This document shows positions 8,609 to 16,031 of a stretch of DNA of 64,000 bases, piece by piece. The stretch comes from Imperialibacter roseus (lineage in GTDB: Bacteria; Bacteroidota; Bacteroidia; Cytophagales; Cyclobacteriaceae). The notes beneath the pieces are model-generated. The model was not told where the DNA came from, searched no databases, and saw nothing but the letters and a program-made list of their open reading frames with translations. Location: NCBI RefSeq assembly GCF_032999765.1, contig NZ_CP136051.1:2890417-2954416 (forward strand). The letters run 5' to 3'. The number at the start of each line of letters is the position of its first letter. Within the stretch, counting starts at the first letter, position 1. The position numbers and the translations under genes were made by a program.

Positions 8609-11463
8609 TGGGTAAACAACCCGAGCAAATATTAGAGGATCAATTAGTTGCTCAATTGCAAACAATGGGATATGGCTTGGTATTCATCAAAGATGAAACT
8701 GAGCTAATAGCCAACCTTAAGAGTCAACTAGAGAAGCACAACGGAATCATTTTTACAGACAAGGAATTTGACCGGGTGCTCAATATCCTCAGCAAAGGCT
8801 CGGTATTTGAAAAAGCCAAAACACTAAGAGAAAAGCAGCACCTAGTCCGGGACAATGGGGACAATCTCTATTTCGAGTTTATCAATACAGAACATTGGTG
8901 TCAGAACCAGTTCCAGGTCACTCACCAGGTCACCATGGAAGGCACCTACAAAAACCGCTACGACGTTACCCTCCTCATCAATGGGCTGCCCTTGGTGCAA
9001 ATAGAGCTTAAAAGAAGGGGCTTAGAGCTTAAGGAGGCTTTTAACCAAATCAACCGCTATCAAAGGCATTCGTTTGGAGCCAATAGCGCTCTGTTTCAGT
9101 ACGTTCAGATTTTCGTCATTAGCAATGGAGTAAATACCAAGTTTTACGCCAATAACCGGCTTCAGTCTTTCAAACAAACCTTCTACTGGAGCGACAAAGC
9201 CAACATGCGGCTCACCAATATACTGAATGGGTTCACCAGTGAGTTCCTGGAGCCTTGCCACATCTCTAAAATGATCTGTAAGTACATTGTGCTCAACGAA
9301 GCCAACAAAGTGCTTATGGTGCTCCGCCCCTACCAGTACTATGCGGTGGAAGCGTTAATTGACCGGGTCAAAAACTCTAATCAGAACGGCTATATATGGC
9401 ACACAACAGGCTCGGGAAAGACTTTGACTTCATTCAAAGCAAGTCAGATCATTATGAACCTGCCCGAGGTAAAAAAGGTGGTGTTCGTGGTAGACAGAAA
9501 AGACCTGGACTATCAAACCACCAAGGAGTTTAACAGCTTCAGCAAAGGAAGTATTGACGGCACCGACAATACGCAGGCGCTTGTCAAGCAGTTTTCAGAT
9601 GACACCAGGCTCATAGTTACCACCATTCAAAAGCTGAACACCGCCATCAGCAAATCGCAGTATTTGGCTAAGATGGAAAAGGTAAAGAATGAGCGGATAG
9701 TGTTCATCTTTGATGAGTGCCACCGCTCCCAGTTTGGCGAAACGCACAACCGCATCAAAGCCTTTTTTACTAACAATCAGTTATTCGGCTTTACAGGCAC
9801 ACCGATTTTTGTAGACAATGCCGTTTCCAATGAATTAGGCAAAAGAACTACCAAAGAGCTGTTTGGCGAATGCCTCCACAAATATGTGATTACAGATGCC
9901 ATCAAAGATGAAAACGTACTGCGGTTTTCGGTGGAGTATGTAGGCAGATATAGGCAAAAAGACGGGGCAGCTACCGATATAGATATTGAAGTGGAGGACA
10001 TTGACAAACAAGAGTTGATGGAATCACCCGAAAGGCTGGAGAAGATTACTGACTATATTTTGGCTCAACACAGTCGGAAAACCTACAATAAGACTTTCAC
10101 CGGCATGTTTTGCGTGAGCAGCGTGAAAACGTTAATTAAGTATTACGACATTCTACAAAGGAAAAAGGCTGCTGGTGAGCACAATTTGAAGGTTGCTACT
10201 ATCTTCAGCTATGTGGCTAATGAGGAGGATGCAGACGCCAACGGCTTTTTGACAGGTGATGTTTTGATGGCAGCAGAGCCGAGGATGTTATACGGCGTCA
10301 ACGCTCACAGCAGGGAACGACTGGATGAGTTCATTGTCCACTACAATGAAATGTTTGAGACTAAGTTCTCAACCAAAGACAGCCAATCCTTTTACAACTA
10401 CTATAACGACATTTCCAAAAAGGTAAAGGAAGGAAAAGTTGACATTCTATTGGTAGTCAACATGTTTTTGACCGGTTTTGACAGTCAAAGGCTGAATACG
10501 CTGTACGTAGATAAAAACCTTAAGTACCATGGCCTCATACAAGCCTATTCTCGCACCAATCGAATACTGAACGAACAGAAGTCACAAGGCAATATTGTAG
10601 TGTTCCGCAACCTCAAAAAGGCTACTGATGAGGCAATCACCTTATTCAGCAACAAAGAGGCGATTGAGGCGATTATAATGAAGCCCTATGAGGACTATGT
10701 GAAGAAGTTCAACGAAGCCTTTATTGAGCTTCTGAGGGTCACTCCTACTGTCAACAGTGTCAATGACCTGGCAAGTGAGGAAGAAGAGCTGGAGTTCATC
10801 AAAGCGTTCAGGGATTTGATGAGGATCAAAAACACGATGGCCACGTTTGCTGATTTCGACTGGCAGGATTTGGCCATGCCCGAACAGCTTTTTGAGGATT
10901 TCAAAAGTAAATACCTAGACCTCCACGAAAAGACGAAAACCGATAATCAGAAAGAAAAGGTTTCTATCCTGGAGGACGTAGATTTTGAACTGGAGCTGAT
11001 CCACCGTGATAACATCAATGTCAGCTACATTCTAAAGCTGTTGGCTAACCTGAAGGATGCAAAAAAAGAAGACAGAGCACAAAGGCAAAAAGATGTTCTG
11101 GATTTGCTCGCTGGAGAAGCGAACCTGAGAAGCAAGAGAGAATTGATTCAAAGGTTCATTCTGGAGAACCTGCCAATCATTGAAGACACGGACACCATAC
11201 CTGAAGAATTTGAGAAGTTTTGGAGTATTGAGCAGGAAAAAGCCTTCAAAGGGCTGGTGGAGGAAGAAAAACTCATTCCAGAAAGAACGCAAAAGCTCAT
11301 TGAGAATTACCTGTTTGCCGAACGTGATCCGTTGAGAGATGAAGTTTTGGCACTGATTGACGGTGAACAGCCTTCAGTACTTCACCGCAAAAAGATAGGC
11401 GATCAGATATTGAGTAAGATTTTAGGGTTTGTGGAGACGTTTGTGAATGGTATGGGGGGATAG
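8608..11463 (+). CDS. hsdR: Type I restriction endonuclease and translocase subunit
   Basis: 951 residues, normal for HsdR. The N-terminal PD-(D/E)xK-type nuclease is visible around NGLPLVQIELKRRG (residues 123-136) followed by a QxxxY-type QINRYQ. The superfamily 2 motor follows with Walker A TGSGKT (about 267-272), DECH box D369-E-C-H372 and GFTGTP. The C-terminal helicase lobe has FLTGFDSQRLNTLYVDK and QAYSRTNR. The C-terminal 250 residues are helical and probably dock on HsdM. The enzyme translocates and cleaves unmethylated DNA with HsdM and HsdS. All core motifs are intact. Its ATG overlaps the stop of the HEPN-like gene. Confidence 0.96.
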   Translation: MGKQPEQILEDQLVAQLQTMGYGLVFIKDETELIANLKSQLEKHNGIIFTDKEFDRVLNILSKGSVFEKAKTLREKQHLVRDNGDNLYFEFINTEHWCQNQFQVTHQVTMEGTYKNRYDVTLLINGLPLVQIELKRRGLELKEAFNQINRYQRHSFGANSALFQYVQIFVISNGVNTKFYANNRLQSFKQTFYWSDKANMRLTNILNGFTSEFLEPCHISKMICKYIVLNEANKVLMVLRPYQYYAVEALIDRVKNSNQNGYIWHTTGSGKTLTSFKASQIIMNLPEVKKVVFVVDRKDLDYQTTKEFNSFSKGSIDGTDNTQALVKQFSDDTRLIVTTIQKLNTAISKSQYLAKMEKVKNERIVFIFDECHRSQFGETHNRIKAFFTNNQLFGFTGTPIFVDNAVSNELGKRTTKELFGECLHKYVITDAIKDENVLRFSVEYVGRYRQKDGAATDIDIEVEDIDKQELMESPERLEKITDYILAQHSRKTYNKTFTGMFCVSSVKTLIKYYDILQRKKAAGEHNLKVATIFSYVANEEDADANGFLTGDVLMAAEPRMLYGVNAHSRERLDEFIVHYNEMFETKFSTKDSQSFYNYYNDISKKVKEGKVDILLVVNMFLTGFDSQRLNTLYVDKNLKYHGLIQAYSRTNRILNEQKSQGNIVVFRNLKKATDEAITLFSNKEAIEAIIMKPYEDYVKKFNEAFIELLRVTPTVNSVNDLASEEEELEFIKAFRDLMRIKNTMATFADFDWQDLAMPEQLFEDFKSKYLDLHEKTKTDNQKEKVSILEDVDFELELIHRDNINVSYILKLLANLKDAKKEDRAQRQKDVLDLLAGEANLRSKRELIQRFILENLPIIEDTDTIPEEFEKFWSIEQEKAFKGLVEEEKLIPERTQKLIENYLFAERDPLRDEVLALIDGEQPSVLHRKKIGDQILSKILGFVETFVNGMGG

Positions 11464-11641
11464 TGAATTACTGTAACTGATATTTAAAATACTCAAAGTT
11501 GTAAAAGCTAGTTTCATTCAAAACAAGCTTTTAACCGAAGGCCAAATTGATGTTTCTTTGGCGGGAATTTGAAAAGTGCTTTGTACTTATCATTAGAAAG
11601 CCTATTTTTTCGAAATTATTCAAAGCAATATTATTTCGAAC

Positions 11642-12223
11642 TTGACTCTTACAGTACATCACACCTGTAGTAAAAAAGGAGGTCACCAAAAGGTATTGGA
11701 ACTTTTCCCATTTGCTTCAGATCATAATGACGACGAAGGGAAACGCCCGTTTCTTGGACAGGGGTATTACTTTTGGGACTACAATCTGTCTTATGCTAAA
11801 ACATGGGGAAGAAATCACTATGCTAATGACTACTTTGTAATTGAAGCTGATATTACCATAGACGACGAAAAACATGACTTCTTTTTAGACCTAGTTGGAA
11901 ATAGGAAGGATTTAGTCGGGTTTGTTAACTTATTAGGTGAATTTGACTTTATTGACGATAAAGGTGCTGTTGAAGGTATAGACCTTTGTCACATAATAGA
12001 CTATTTAAGGTATGAGTGCCCACCGGATGTGTTTCCATTTAGAATAATCAGGTCTGTTGATTACAAGAATACTAATGAAGCAGGTATAAAAATTGACTTC
12101 AATTATGAGCAAAACGGCAGAAAAAGTTACACAATATTAAACCCAAAGTTTATAGTTTCTTTCCTATCGAAAGATGATATTGTGTATTTAACGAAACCAT
12201 TTATTAAGTTTGTATCGTTATAA
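11642..12223 (+). CDS. Putative ADP-ribosyltransferase-like toxin of a TAC module
   Basis: 193 residues; the only usable start is TTG at 11642, because the frame is open back to a TAG at 11594 with no ATG or GTG. Near the N-terminus are H6-H7 and then LGQGYYFWDYNLSYAKTWG (residues 38-56). A first-strand histidine and a GxGYYF...A..W segment resemble the H and Y elements of ADP-ribosyltransferase folds such as DUF3990. A matching catalytic Glu is not clear. The next gene starts 5 nt after its stop and a SecB-like chaperone gene follows. That order (toxin, small protein, SecB-like) matches toxin-antitoxin-chaperone systems, especially CmdTAC, whose toxin is an mRNA ADP-ribosyltransferase. The fold is inferred by eye, so the function is tentative. 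Confidence 0.6.
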   Translation: MTLTVHHTCSKKGGHQKVLELFPFASDHNDDEGKRPFLGQGYYFWDYNLSYAKTWGRNHYANDYFVIEADITIDDEKHDFFLDLVGNRKDLVGFVNLLGEFDFIDDKGAVEGIDLCHIIDYLRYECPPDVFPFRIIRSVDYKNTNEAGIKIDFNYEQNGRKSYTILNPKFIVSFLSKDDIVYLTKPFIKFVSL

Positions 12224-12228
12224 CTGAT

Positions 12229-12555
12229 ATGGAAGCATTAGAAAAAGCAAGGCTAGCTCTAAGAGAGCACTTAGCAAACAATAAAGCAAAGGTAAAGGCT
12301 GATTTAGAAAGGTTGCGTAAAAAATCAGTTGGAGACGATCTTTTCAGCTATATCGGAGATCATTCGAAGTCTTTTGCATTTGAGGAAATGGTTTCAGTTC
12401 CTGCAACTGTTGTAGACGCCCCTCTAACTTCAGTGGATAACTATATTTTGGAATGCGATCTTATTGGCTGCAACAAATTTGTACCGCCAGACAAACCTTA
12501 TAGAAAGCATAAAGAAAAAGACCCTGCTATAGTTTCAGGGTCTTTTTTTTTATAA
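12229..12555 (+). CDS. Small protein, putative antitoxin of a TAC module
   Basis: 108 residues. The first 35 are strongly charged and helical (EKARLALREHLANNKAKVKA), and the rest is less regular and ends in SGSFFL. No known DNA-binding fold is evident. It begins 5 nt after the putative ART-like gene and ends 12 nt before the SecB-like gene. In TAC systems the antitoxin occupies this place and carries a C-terminal chaperone-addiction segment that makes its stability depend on the SecB-like partner. Here that segment would be the last 30-40 residues, which is inference. The final codons lie inside a strong intrinsic terminator (12515-12550), so the stem and U-tract encode the protein's C-terminus. 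Confidence 0.6.
   Translation: MEALEKARLALREHLANNKAKVKADLERLRKKSVGDDLFSYIGDHSKSFAFEEMVSVPATVVDAPLTSVDNYILECDLIGCNKFVPPDKPYRKHKEKDPAIVSGSFFL
12515..12550 (+). terminator. Intrinsic terminator overlapping the antitoxin 3' coding end
   Basis: A perfect 12-bp stem, AAAAAGACCCTG (12515-12526) with CAGGGTCTTTTT (12536-12547), has a 9-nt loop and continues into a run of T. It lies inside the reading frame of the 108-residue protein, which ends at 12555, and upstream of the SecB-like gene at 12568. Ribosomes translating the end of the small protein would cover the stem, so read-through into the chaperone gene could depend on translation. Confidence 0.85.
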
Positions 12556-12567
12556 TATTATTGTGTC

Positions 12568-12987
12568 ATGCTAGAAGCAAAACAAGCCTCATTTTCATTC
12601 GAAGATTTTACTGTAGTCAAATTTTCTTACGATAAGAAGAATGACAATGGAAATCCCATGAAAGTTGGTTTCACTCCGAGTGGTATTTTTGAGTTATCTA
12701 ATGGCATTTTTAAACTACGTTTAGATTTCACTGCTTTTAGTCCTGAACAAGAGGACAAACCAATTTTTAGTGTTAGCTGCTTAGCTATATTCGAATTTCC
12801 GGACAAGCCCAGCTATGATGAAATTCCAAAATACTTCTATGCTAATGCAATAGCAATTGTATTTCCCTACCTAAGAGCATTTGTCAGCACTTTAACACTC
12901 CAAGCAAACACTAAAGTATTAAGACTCGGACTATTCAATCTTTCAGAGTTAGAAAAGCCACTACGAGAAAGTACAAAGGTTATATAA
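12568..12987 (+). CDS. SecB-like chaperone of a putative TAC module
   Basis: 139 residues. The C-terminal half reads YFYANAIAIVFPYLRAFVST followed by LTLQANTKVLRLGLFNLSEL. This matches the SecB pattern of a long helix with FPYxRxxxSxLT and then a Pro/Leu-rich strand before the last helix. The N-terminal half has alternating hydrophobic strands like the SecB beta-sheet. It is shorter than housekeeping proteobacterial SecB (about 155 residues), and Bacteroidota usually lack a general SecB. Its place directly behind a two-gene pair suggests a dedicated chaperone for the small upstream protein. It can be transcribed by read-through past the 12515-12550 terminator or from its own promoter; TATAATAT just upstream is AT-rich but not a clear promoter. 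Confidence 0.72.
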   Translation: MLEAKQASFSFEDFTVVKFSYDKKNDNGNPMKVGFTPSGIFELSNGIFKLRLDFTAFSPEQEDKPIFSVSCLAIFEFPDKPSYDEIPKYFYANAIAIVFPYLRAFVSTLTLQANTKVLRLGLFNLSELEKPLRESTKVI

Positions 12988-13086
12988 TTGCACCCCCATT
13001 TAGCCTCAAAAATCAAATAAAATGGAATAACTGTACCTTATTTGTACCTAAAAATTGTAACTATCTGATTATCAGCACTAATCACT

Positions 13087-13104
13087 TTTTGTATCGGAAA
13101 GTAA
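13087..13104 (+). repeat. Right attachment-site-like direct repeat
   Basis: TTTTGTATCGGAAAGTAA matches 4547-4564 at 15 of 18 bases. It still reads F-C-I-G-K-stop: two differences are synonymous third bases and the third changes TGA to TAA. The copy lies in noncoding DNA 100 nt after the SecB-like gene and has no mnmE sequence before it. That is expected for the displaced original mnmE end after site-specific insertion. Confidence 0.7.
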
Positions 13105-13160
13105 ATAACGATCACCAGCAATGAAAAAGTGTGCGGCTGTGAATCGGATTGCGATATAAA

Positions 13161-13175
13161 TTACATTTTATGTAA
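13161..13175. promoter_or_regulatory. Palindrome in the higBA promoter region
   Basis: TTACAT-TTT-ATGTAA, with 6-bp arms and a 3-nt spacer, lies 23 nt before the higB start. HigA-type antitoxins bind palindromes over their own promoter, so this is a plausible operator. Function is inferred. Confidence 0.4.
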
Positions 13176-13197
13176 CTTTACATTTACAATTGAAGTA

Positions 13198-13494
13198 ATG
13201 AGGATTGTAACGTTCCGAAGGATCAGGGAATACACCGAAAAGGTGCCGGAGGCCAAAACAGCCCTGGAAGAGTGGTATCACAAAACCAGCAAAGCCAGTT
13301 GGGAGAATTTCCGGGAGATGAGACAGACCTTTAATAGTGTGGACCATGCCGGAAGCAACCGGTATGTTTTCAACATCAAAGGAAATAAATTCCGGCTGAT
13401 TGCTATAGTGATTTTTGCTTCAAAAAAAGTGTATATCCGGTTTATCGGTTCACATTCTGAATATGACGACATTCAGGACAATTCAAGTATCTAA
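13198..13494 (+). CDS. higB: HigB-family type II toxin (mRNA interferase)
   Basis: 98 residues from the ATG at 13198; an upstream in-frame start at 13129 would add 23 residues that do not fit the family. The sequence MRIVTFRRIREYTEKVPEAKTALEEWYHKTSKASW, then NRYVFNIKGNKFRLIAIVIFASKKVYIRFIGSH, is the typical HigB pattern of the RelE fold. It would cleave mRNA on the ribosome. The antitoxin gene follows 11 nt later. Toxin-first order is usual for HigBA. Confidence 0.92.
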   Translation: MRIVTFRRIREYTEKVPEAKTALEEWYHKTSKASWENFREMRQTFNSVDHAGSNRYVFNIKGNKFRLIAIVIFASKKVYIRFIGSHSEYDDIQDNSSI

Positions 13495-13505
13495 AGAATA
13501 CGGAT

Positions 13506-13859
13506 ATGATCAAAGAAAAGGAATATAAAAAGTACCTGGCACGGATTGAAGAGCTTCTAAAAGTTGTGGGCAATGATACCTCTCCGGAAGACCCAACATT
13601 TGTCGAACTTGATGAAATATCTGACCTCGTTGCTGAGTACGAGGAAGCTCACCTGCCGGTAGCTACGCCTGGGCTGATCGATGTGATCCGGTTACGCATG
13701 TCTGAGATGGGCCTAAGCCAAAAGGAGCTTGCTGAACTCCTTGGAACATCCGCCAGCCGGATCAGTGAATACTTAAAAGGCAAGCGTGACATTACCCTGG
13801 ACATGGCTAAGACTATACATAAAAAGCTGAACATCGATGCTGACATTATTCTCCAGTAA
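13506..13859 (+). CDS. higA: HigA-family antitoxin with XRE helix-turn-helix
   Basis: 117 residues. The N-terminal 55 residues are acidic and helical and would mask HigB. The C-terminal XRE-type HTH is seen in LIDVIRLRMSEMGLSQKELAELL followed by GTSASRISEYLKGKRDITL. It probably represses its own promoter at the palindrome near 13161. The last 23 nt overlap the start of a second, broken higA-like gene in another frame. Confidence 0.92.
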   Translation: MIKEKEYKKYLARIEELLKVVGNDTSPEDPTFVELDEISDLVAEYEEAHLPVATPGLIDVIRLRMSEMGLSQKELAELLGTSASRISEYLKGKRDITLDMAKTIHKKLNIDADIILQ

Positions 13860-14193
13860 AGAAAGCCTGCCGGCAAACGACCTAGTGCCAGGATCGGCCA
13901 TGCACCCTTGAGAGCTTTTAAAAGATGAGCTGGAAGCCAGGGAAATGAAGCAGATTGAGTTGGCAAAGGCGCTTGGTATTGCCAAGAATATAATGTCAGA
14001 GCTGATTGGAGGAAAGCGAAACATCACTCCGGAGTTGGCTGTGCGCCTGGAAGATGTCCTTGGCATCAAAGCAGAATTCTGGATGAAATACCAGGTTGCC
14101 TATGAGATCTATAAGATCCGGATCAAGAACAAAAAGGATGTGGAGAAGGCCGGTATGCCAGTAAAGACTAAAGTGAAAATGGCTTCAACTTGA
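13837..14193 (+). pseudogene. HigA-type antitoxin gene broken by a nonsense codon
   Basis: From the ATG at 13837 the frame reads SLPANDLVPGSAMHP, then TGA at 13909-13911, then ELLKDELEAREMKQIELAKA and a complete XRE/HigA domain ending at 14193. Intact relatives have HPGEILKDELEARG at this point, so a single G-to-T change (GGA to TGA) explains the stop. The rest is uninterrupted and could be translated from the ATG at 13945 as an 82-residue protein lacking the first HTH residues. No partner toxin gene is next to it. Its start overlaps the end of the preceding higA, so it is either a remnant of a second TA pair or a duplicated antitoxin kept as an anti-addiction gene. Confidence 0.8.
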
Positions 14194-14215
14194 AGATCGA
14201 AAACTAAAACTTCAC

Positions 14216-14223
14216 TACATTTG
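14216..14223 (+). promoter_or_regulatory. Putative -7 promoter element for vapBC
   Basis: TACATTTG matches TAnnTTTG exactly and lies 23 nt upstream of the vapB ATG. The AT-rich GTAATATGTTATAATATAC between it and the start is near-palindromic and could be the VapB operator. Confidence 0.5.
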
Positions 14224-14246
14224 TAATATGTTATAATATACTAGAC

Positions 14247-14480
14247 ATGAACATATCCGTATACTTGCCTGACAATCTTAAAAGTCGTTTCGATTCCTAT
14301 GTCAAAAACAAAGGGTTGACCACAAATGCTGCTATTCGAAAAGCCGTCGAGTTGTTGCTGAACCAGGAAAAGAAAAGTAAATGGGGAGATTGGATCAACC
14401 ATATAGAGCCGGATACTGAATTTCCTTCAGTGGATGACCTGAGAAAAGATCTCATCCCGCCGAAAGAAACTATCTTTTAA
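14247..14480 (+). CDS. vapB: VapB-type antitoxin with ribbon-helix-helix domain
   Basis: 77 residues. The N-terminus MNISVYLPDNLKSRFDSYVK followed by GLTTNAAIRKAVELLL is a ribbon-helix-helix DNA-binding domain. The C-terminal tail (WINHIEPDTEFPSVDDLRKD) would wrap the PIN toxin. Its TAA is followed directly by the ATG of the PIN-domain gene, so the two are co-translated. It should repress its own promoter together with the toxin. Confidence 0.9.
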   Translation: MNISVYLPDNLKSRFDSYVKNKGLTTNAAIRKAVELLLNQEKKSKWGDWINHIEPDTEFPSVDDLRKDLIPPKETIF

Positions 14481-14879
14481 ATGGCTTTCTTATTAGATAC
14501 TTGCGTAGTTATCGATTTGGTAAGGGGTAATCAGGATATTATCCGCAAACTCAAGTCAAAGTCCCCAGCCACCGTTTTCATCTCGACCATAACGGAATTT
14601 GAATTACGCTTTGGGCTTGTTCAAAACCCACGTCTGAAGTCAAGAAGCAAGGAAGTTGTGCAAGCATTTCTATCAGAGGCAAATATCCTACCCTTCAGAT
14701 CTGACGAATCACAAATTGCAGCCAAACTCAGATACGAATTAAAGCTTAAAGGAACCCCCATTGGAGCATACGATGTCTTGATAGCTGCCACTGCCTTGAC
14801 CAACGATTTCATTTTCGTGACCTCAAATGAGAAAGAATTTAATCGTATTGAAGCGCTTAAAATTGAAAACTGGAGGTGA
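14481..14879 (+). CDS. vapC: VapC-type PIN-domain toxin
   Basis: 132 residues, typical VapC length. The PIN nuclease acidic residues are visible: D6 in LLDTCVVIDL, Glu in STITEFELRFGL (about residue 40) and Asp in IGAYDVLIAATAL (about 97-100). VapC toxins cleave tRNA or rRNA. The motif set is complete, so the toxin is probably active. It starts at the first base after the vapB stop. Confidence 0.93.
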   Translation: MAFLLDTCVVIDLVRGNQDIIRKLKSKSPATVFISTITEFELRFGLVQNPRLKSRSKEVVQAFLSEANILPFRSDESQIAAKLRYELKLKGTPIGAYDVLIAATALTNDFIFVTSNEKEFNRIEALKIENWR

Positions 14880-15077
14880 AATAGCATTCGAGAATGTGCA
14901 CTTTTAAAATTTGCATTTGGCTGTTGAAGAGGCACCGACCTTTCTTCGTCTGCCATAAATCATTCGAAGGACAAGAACCGGCAAAGCCACCGTTTTCCCA
15001 CACCCACCGCCCATACTCTCTCCTATTCCGAAATCATACCTACTGCCCTATCTTAGACAATTATTATCCAGAAGATC

Positions 15078-16031
15078 ATGCATAGAAGAAAATTCATCCA
15101 GGCCTCAGCCATGGCGGCGGCAGTTGCAGCCAGCCCTTCATTCCCTCTTTTTTCAGGCACTAAAGCGCAGAGAAAGTTCAAATTAGCGCTCAATCCAGGG
15201 ATTATTGGTGTAAAAGCCAATTTCGCACAAACCTTGGATTACGCCATCCAGTATGGTTATGAAGCTATTAGTCCGTTTACTCAGGAGGTGATGAAAGACT
15301 ATTCGTCAGCACAGCTGAACGAAATTATGGCGAAGATGAAAGCGAACAAGATCACCTACGACTCCACCAATATACCTGTGGAGTTTCGCCGTGACGAAGC
15401 CAAGTTCAAAGAGGACGTGAAGGAACTGCCAAAGTTCTGCGAGGCCATGCAAAAACAAGGTGCCACACGGATCAACACCTGGATCATCTCCTCCCACCCC
15501 ACCCTTACCTACAATGAAAACATGCGCCAGCATGCCGCCAGGCTTGGGGAATGCGCCAAAATAATGAATGAATATGGCATCAGGCTTGGCCTTGAGTACC
15601 TGGGCATGCGAACGCTTGTGGCCGGGAATCGCTATACATTTATCAGCTCCATGAAGGAAGGGAAAGAACTCATTGCTGCCATAGGAACTGGAAATGTTGG
15701 GTTTGTGCTGGACAGCTTCCACTGGTATTGCGCCAACGATACTCTGGAGGACATCAAAACCCTCACCCCTTCCGATATCATCACCGCCGACATCAACGAC
15801 GCCAGAGCAGGCTTCAAACGAGAAGAGCAACAGGACGGAAAACGAGAGCTGCCACTTGCCACCGGTGTGATCAACATGAAAGACTTTCTGCAGGGTTTGA
15901 TCGACATCGGGTACGACGGGCCGGTAAGGACGGAACCGTTCAACCAGGCACTTAACGAGCTTGAGAATGACGAGGCACTGGCCACCAATATGACCGCAAT
16001 GAAAAAAGCACTGGCTTTGGTTGGAATGTAG
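15078..16031 (+). CDS. Tat-exported sugar-phosphate isomerase/epimerase-like TIM-barrel protein
   Basis: 317 residues. The N-terminus HRRKFIQASAMAAAVAAS has a twin-arginine motif followed by a hydrophobic stretch, so it is exported folded. The rest matches the AP-endonuclease-2/hydroxypyruvate-isomerase TIM barrel: IRLGLEYLG, NVGFVLDSFHWYCANDTLEDI, ITADINDA and a C-terminal YDGPVRTEPFN with metal-ligand acids. The substrate is unknown, and Bacteroidota often use such proteins in polyol or modified-sugar metabolism. It appears monocistronic, with no obvious partner on either side. Confidence 0.85.
   Translation: MHRRKFIQASAMAAAVAASPSFPLFSGTKAQRKFKLALNPGIIGVKANFAQTLDYAIQYGYEAISPFTQEVMKDYSSAQLNEIMAKMKANKITYDSTNIPVEFRRDEAKFKEDVKELPKFCEAMQKQGATRINTWIISSHPTLTYNENMRQHAARLGECAKIMNEYGIRLGLEYLGMRTLVAGNRYTFISSMKEGKELIAAIGTGNVGFVLDSFHWYCANDTLEDIKTLTPSDIITADINDARAGFKREEQQDGKRELPLATGVINMKDFLQGLIDIGYDGPVRTEPFNQALNELENDEALATNMTAMKKALALVGM

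Larger units (their letters stand above)
4547..13104 (+). mobile_element. Putative defence island inserted at the mnmE 3' end
   Basis: About 8.56 kb is bounded by direct repeats of the mnmE terminal 18 bp (4547-4564 and 13087-13104). Inside are an unknown gene, a complete type I restriction-modification operon with an embedded HEPN-like gene, and a three-gene cassette with a SecB-like chaperone. All genes point the same way as mnmE. The right third (11464-13086) is visibly more A+T-rich than mnmE or the genes after 15 kb. No tyrosine or serine recombinase, excisionase or transfer gene is visible, so the element is either degenerate or moved by an integrase supplied in trans. The boundaries rest on the repeats alone. 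Confidence 0.6.

Noticed and set aside
4547-13104. An integrase or prophage genes for the island
   Set aside because: No reading frame on either strand shows a tyrosine or serine recombinase, terminase, capsid or transfer motif, so I do not call a prophage or a complete integrative element.
13837-14193. TGA recoded as a sense codon (also for 52338-52340)
   Set aside because: TGA is used as an ordinary stop in many intact genes here, including mnmE, hsdM and the metal permease, and there is no selenocysteine-type context, so nonsense mutation is simpler.
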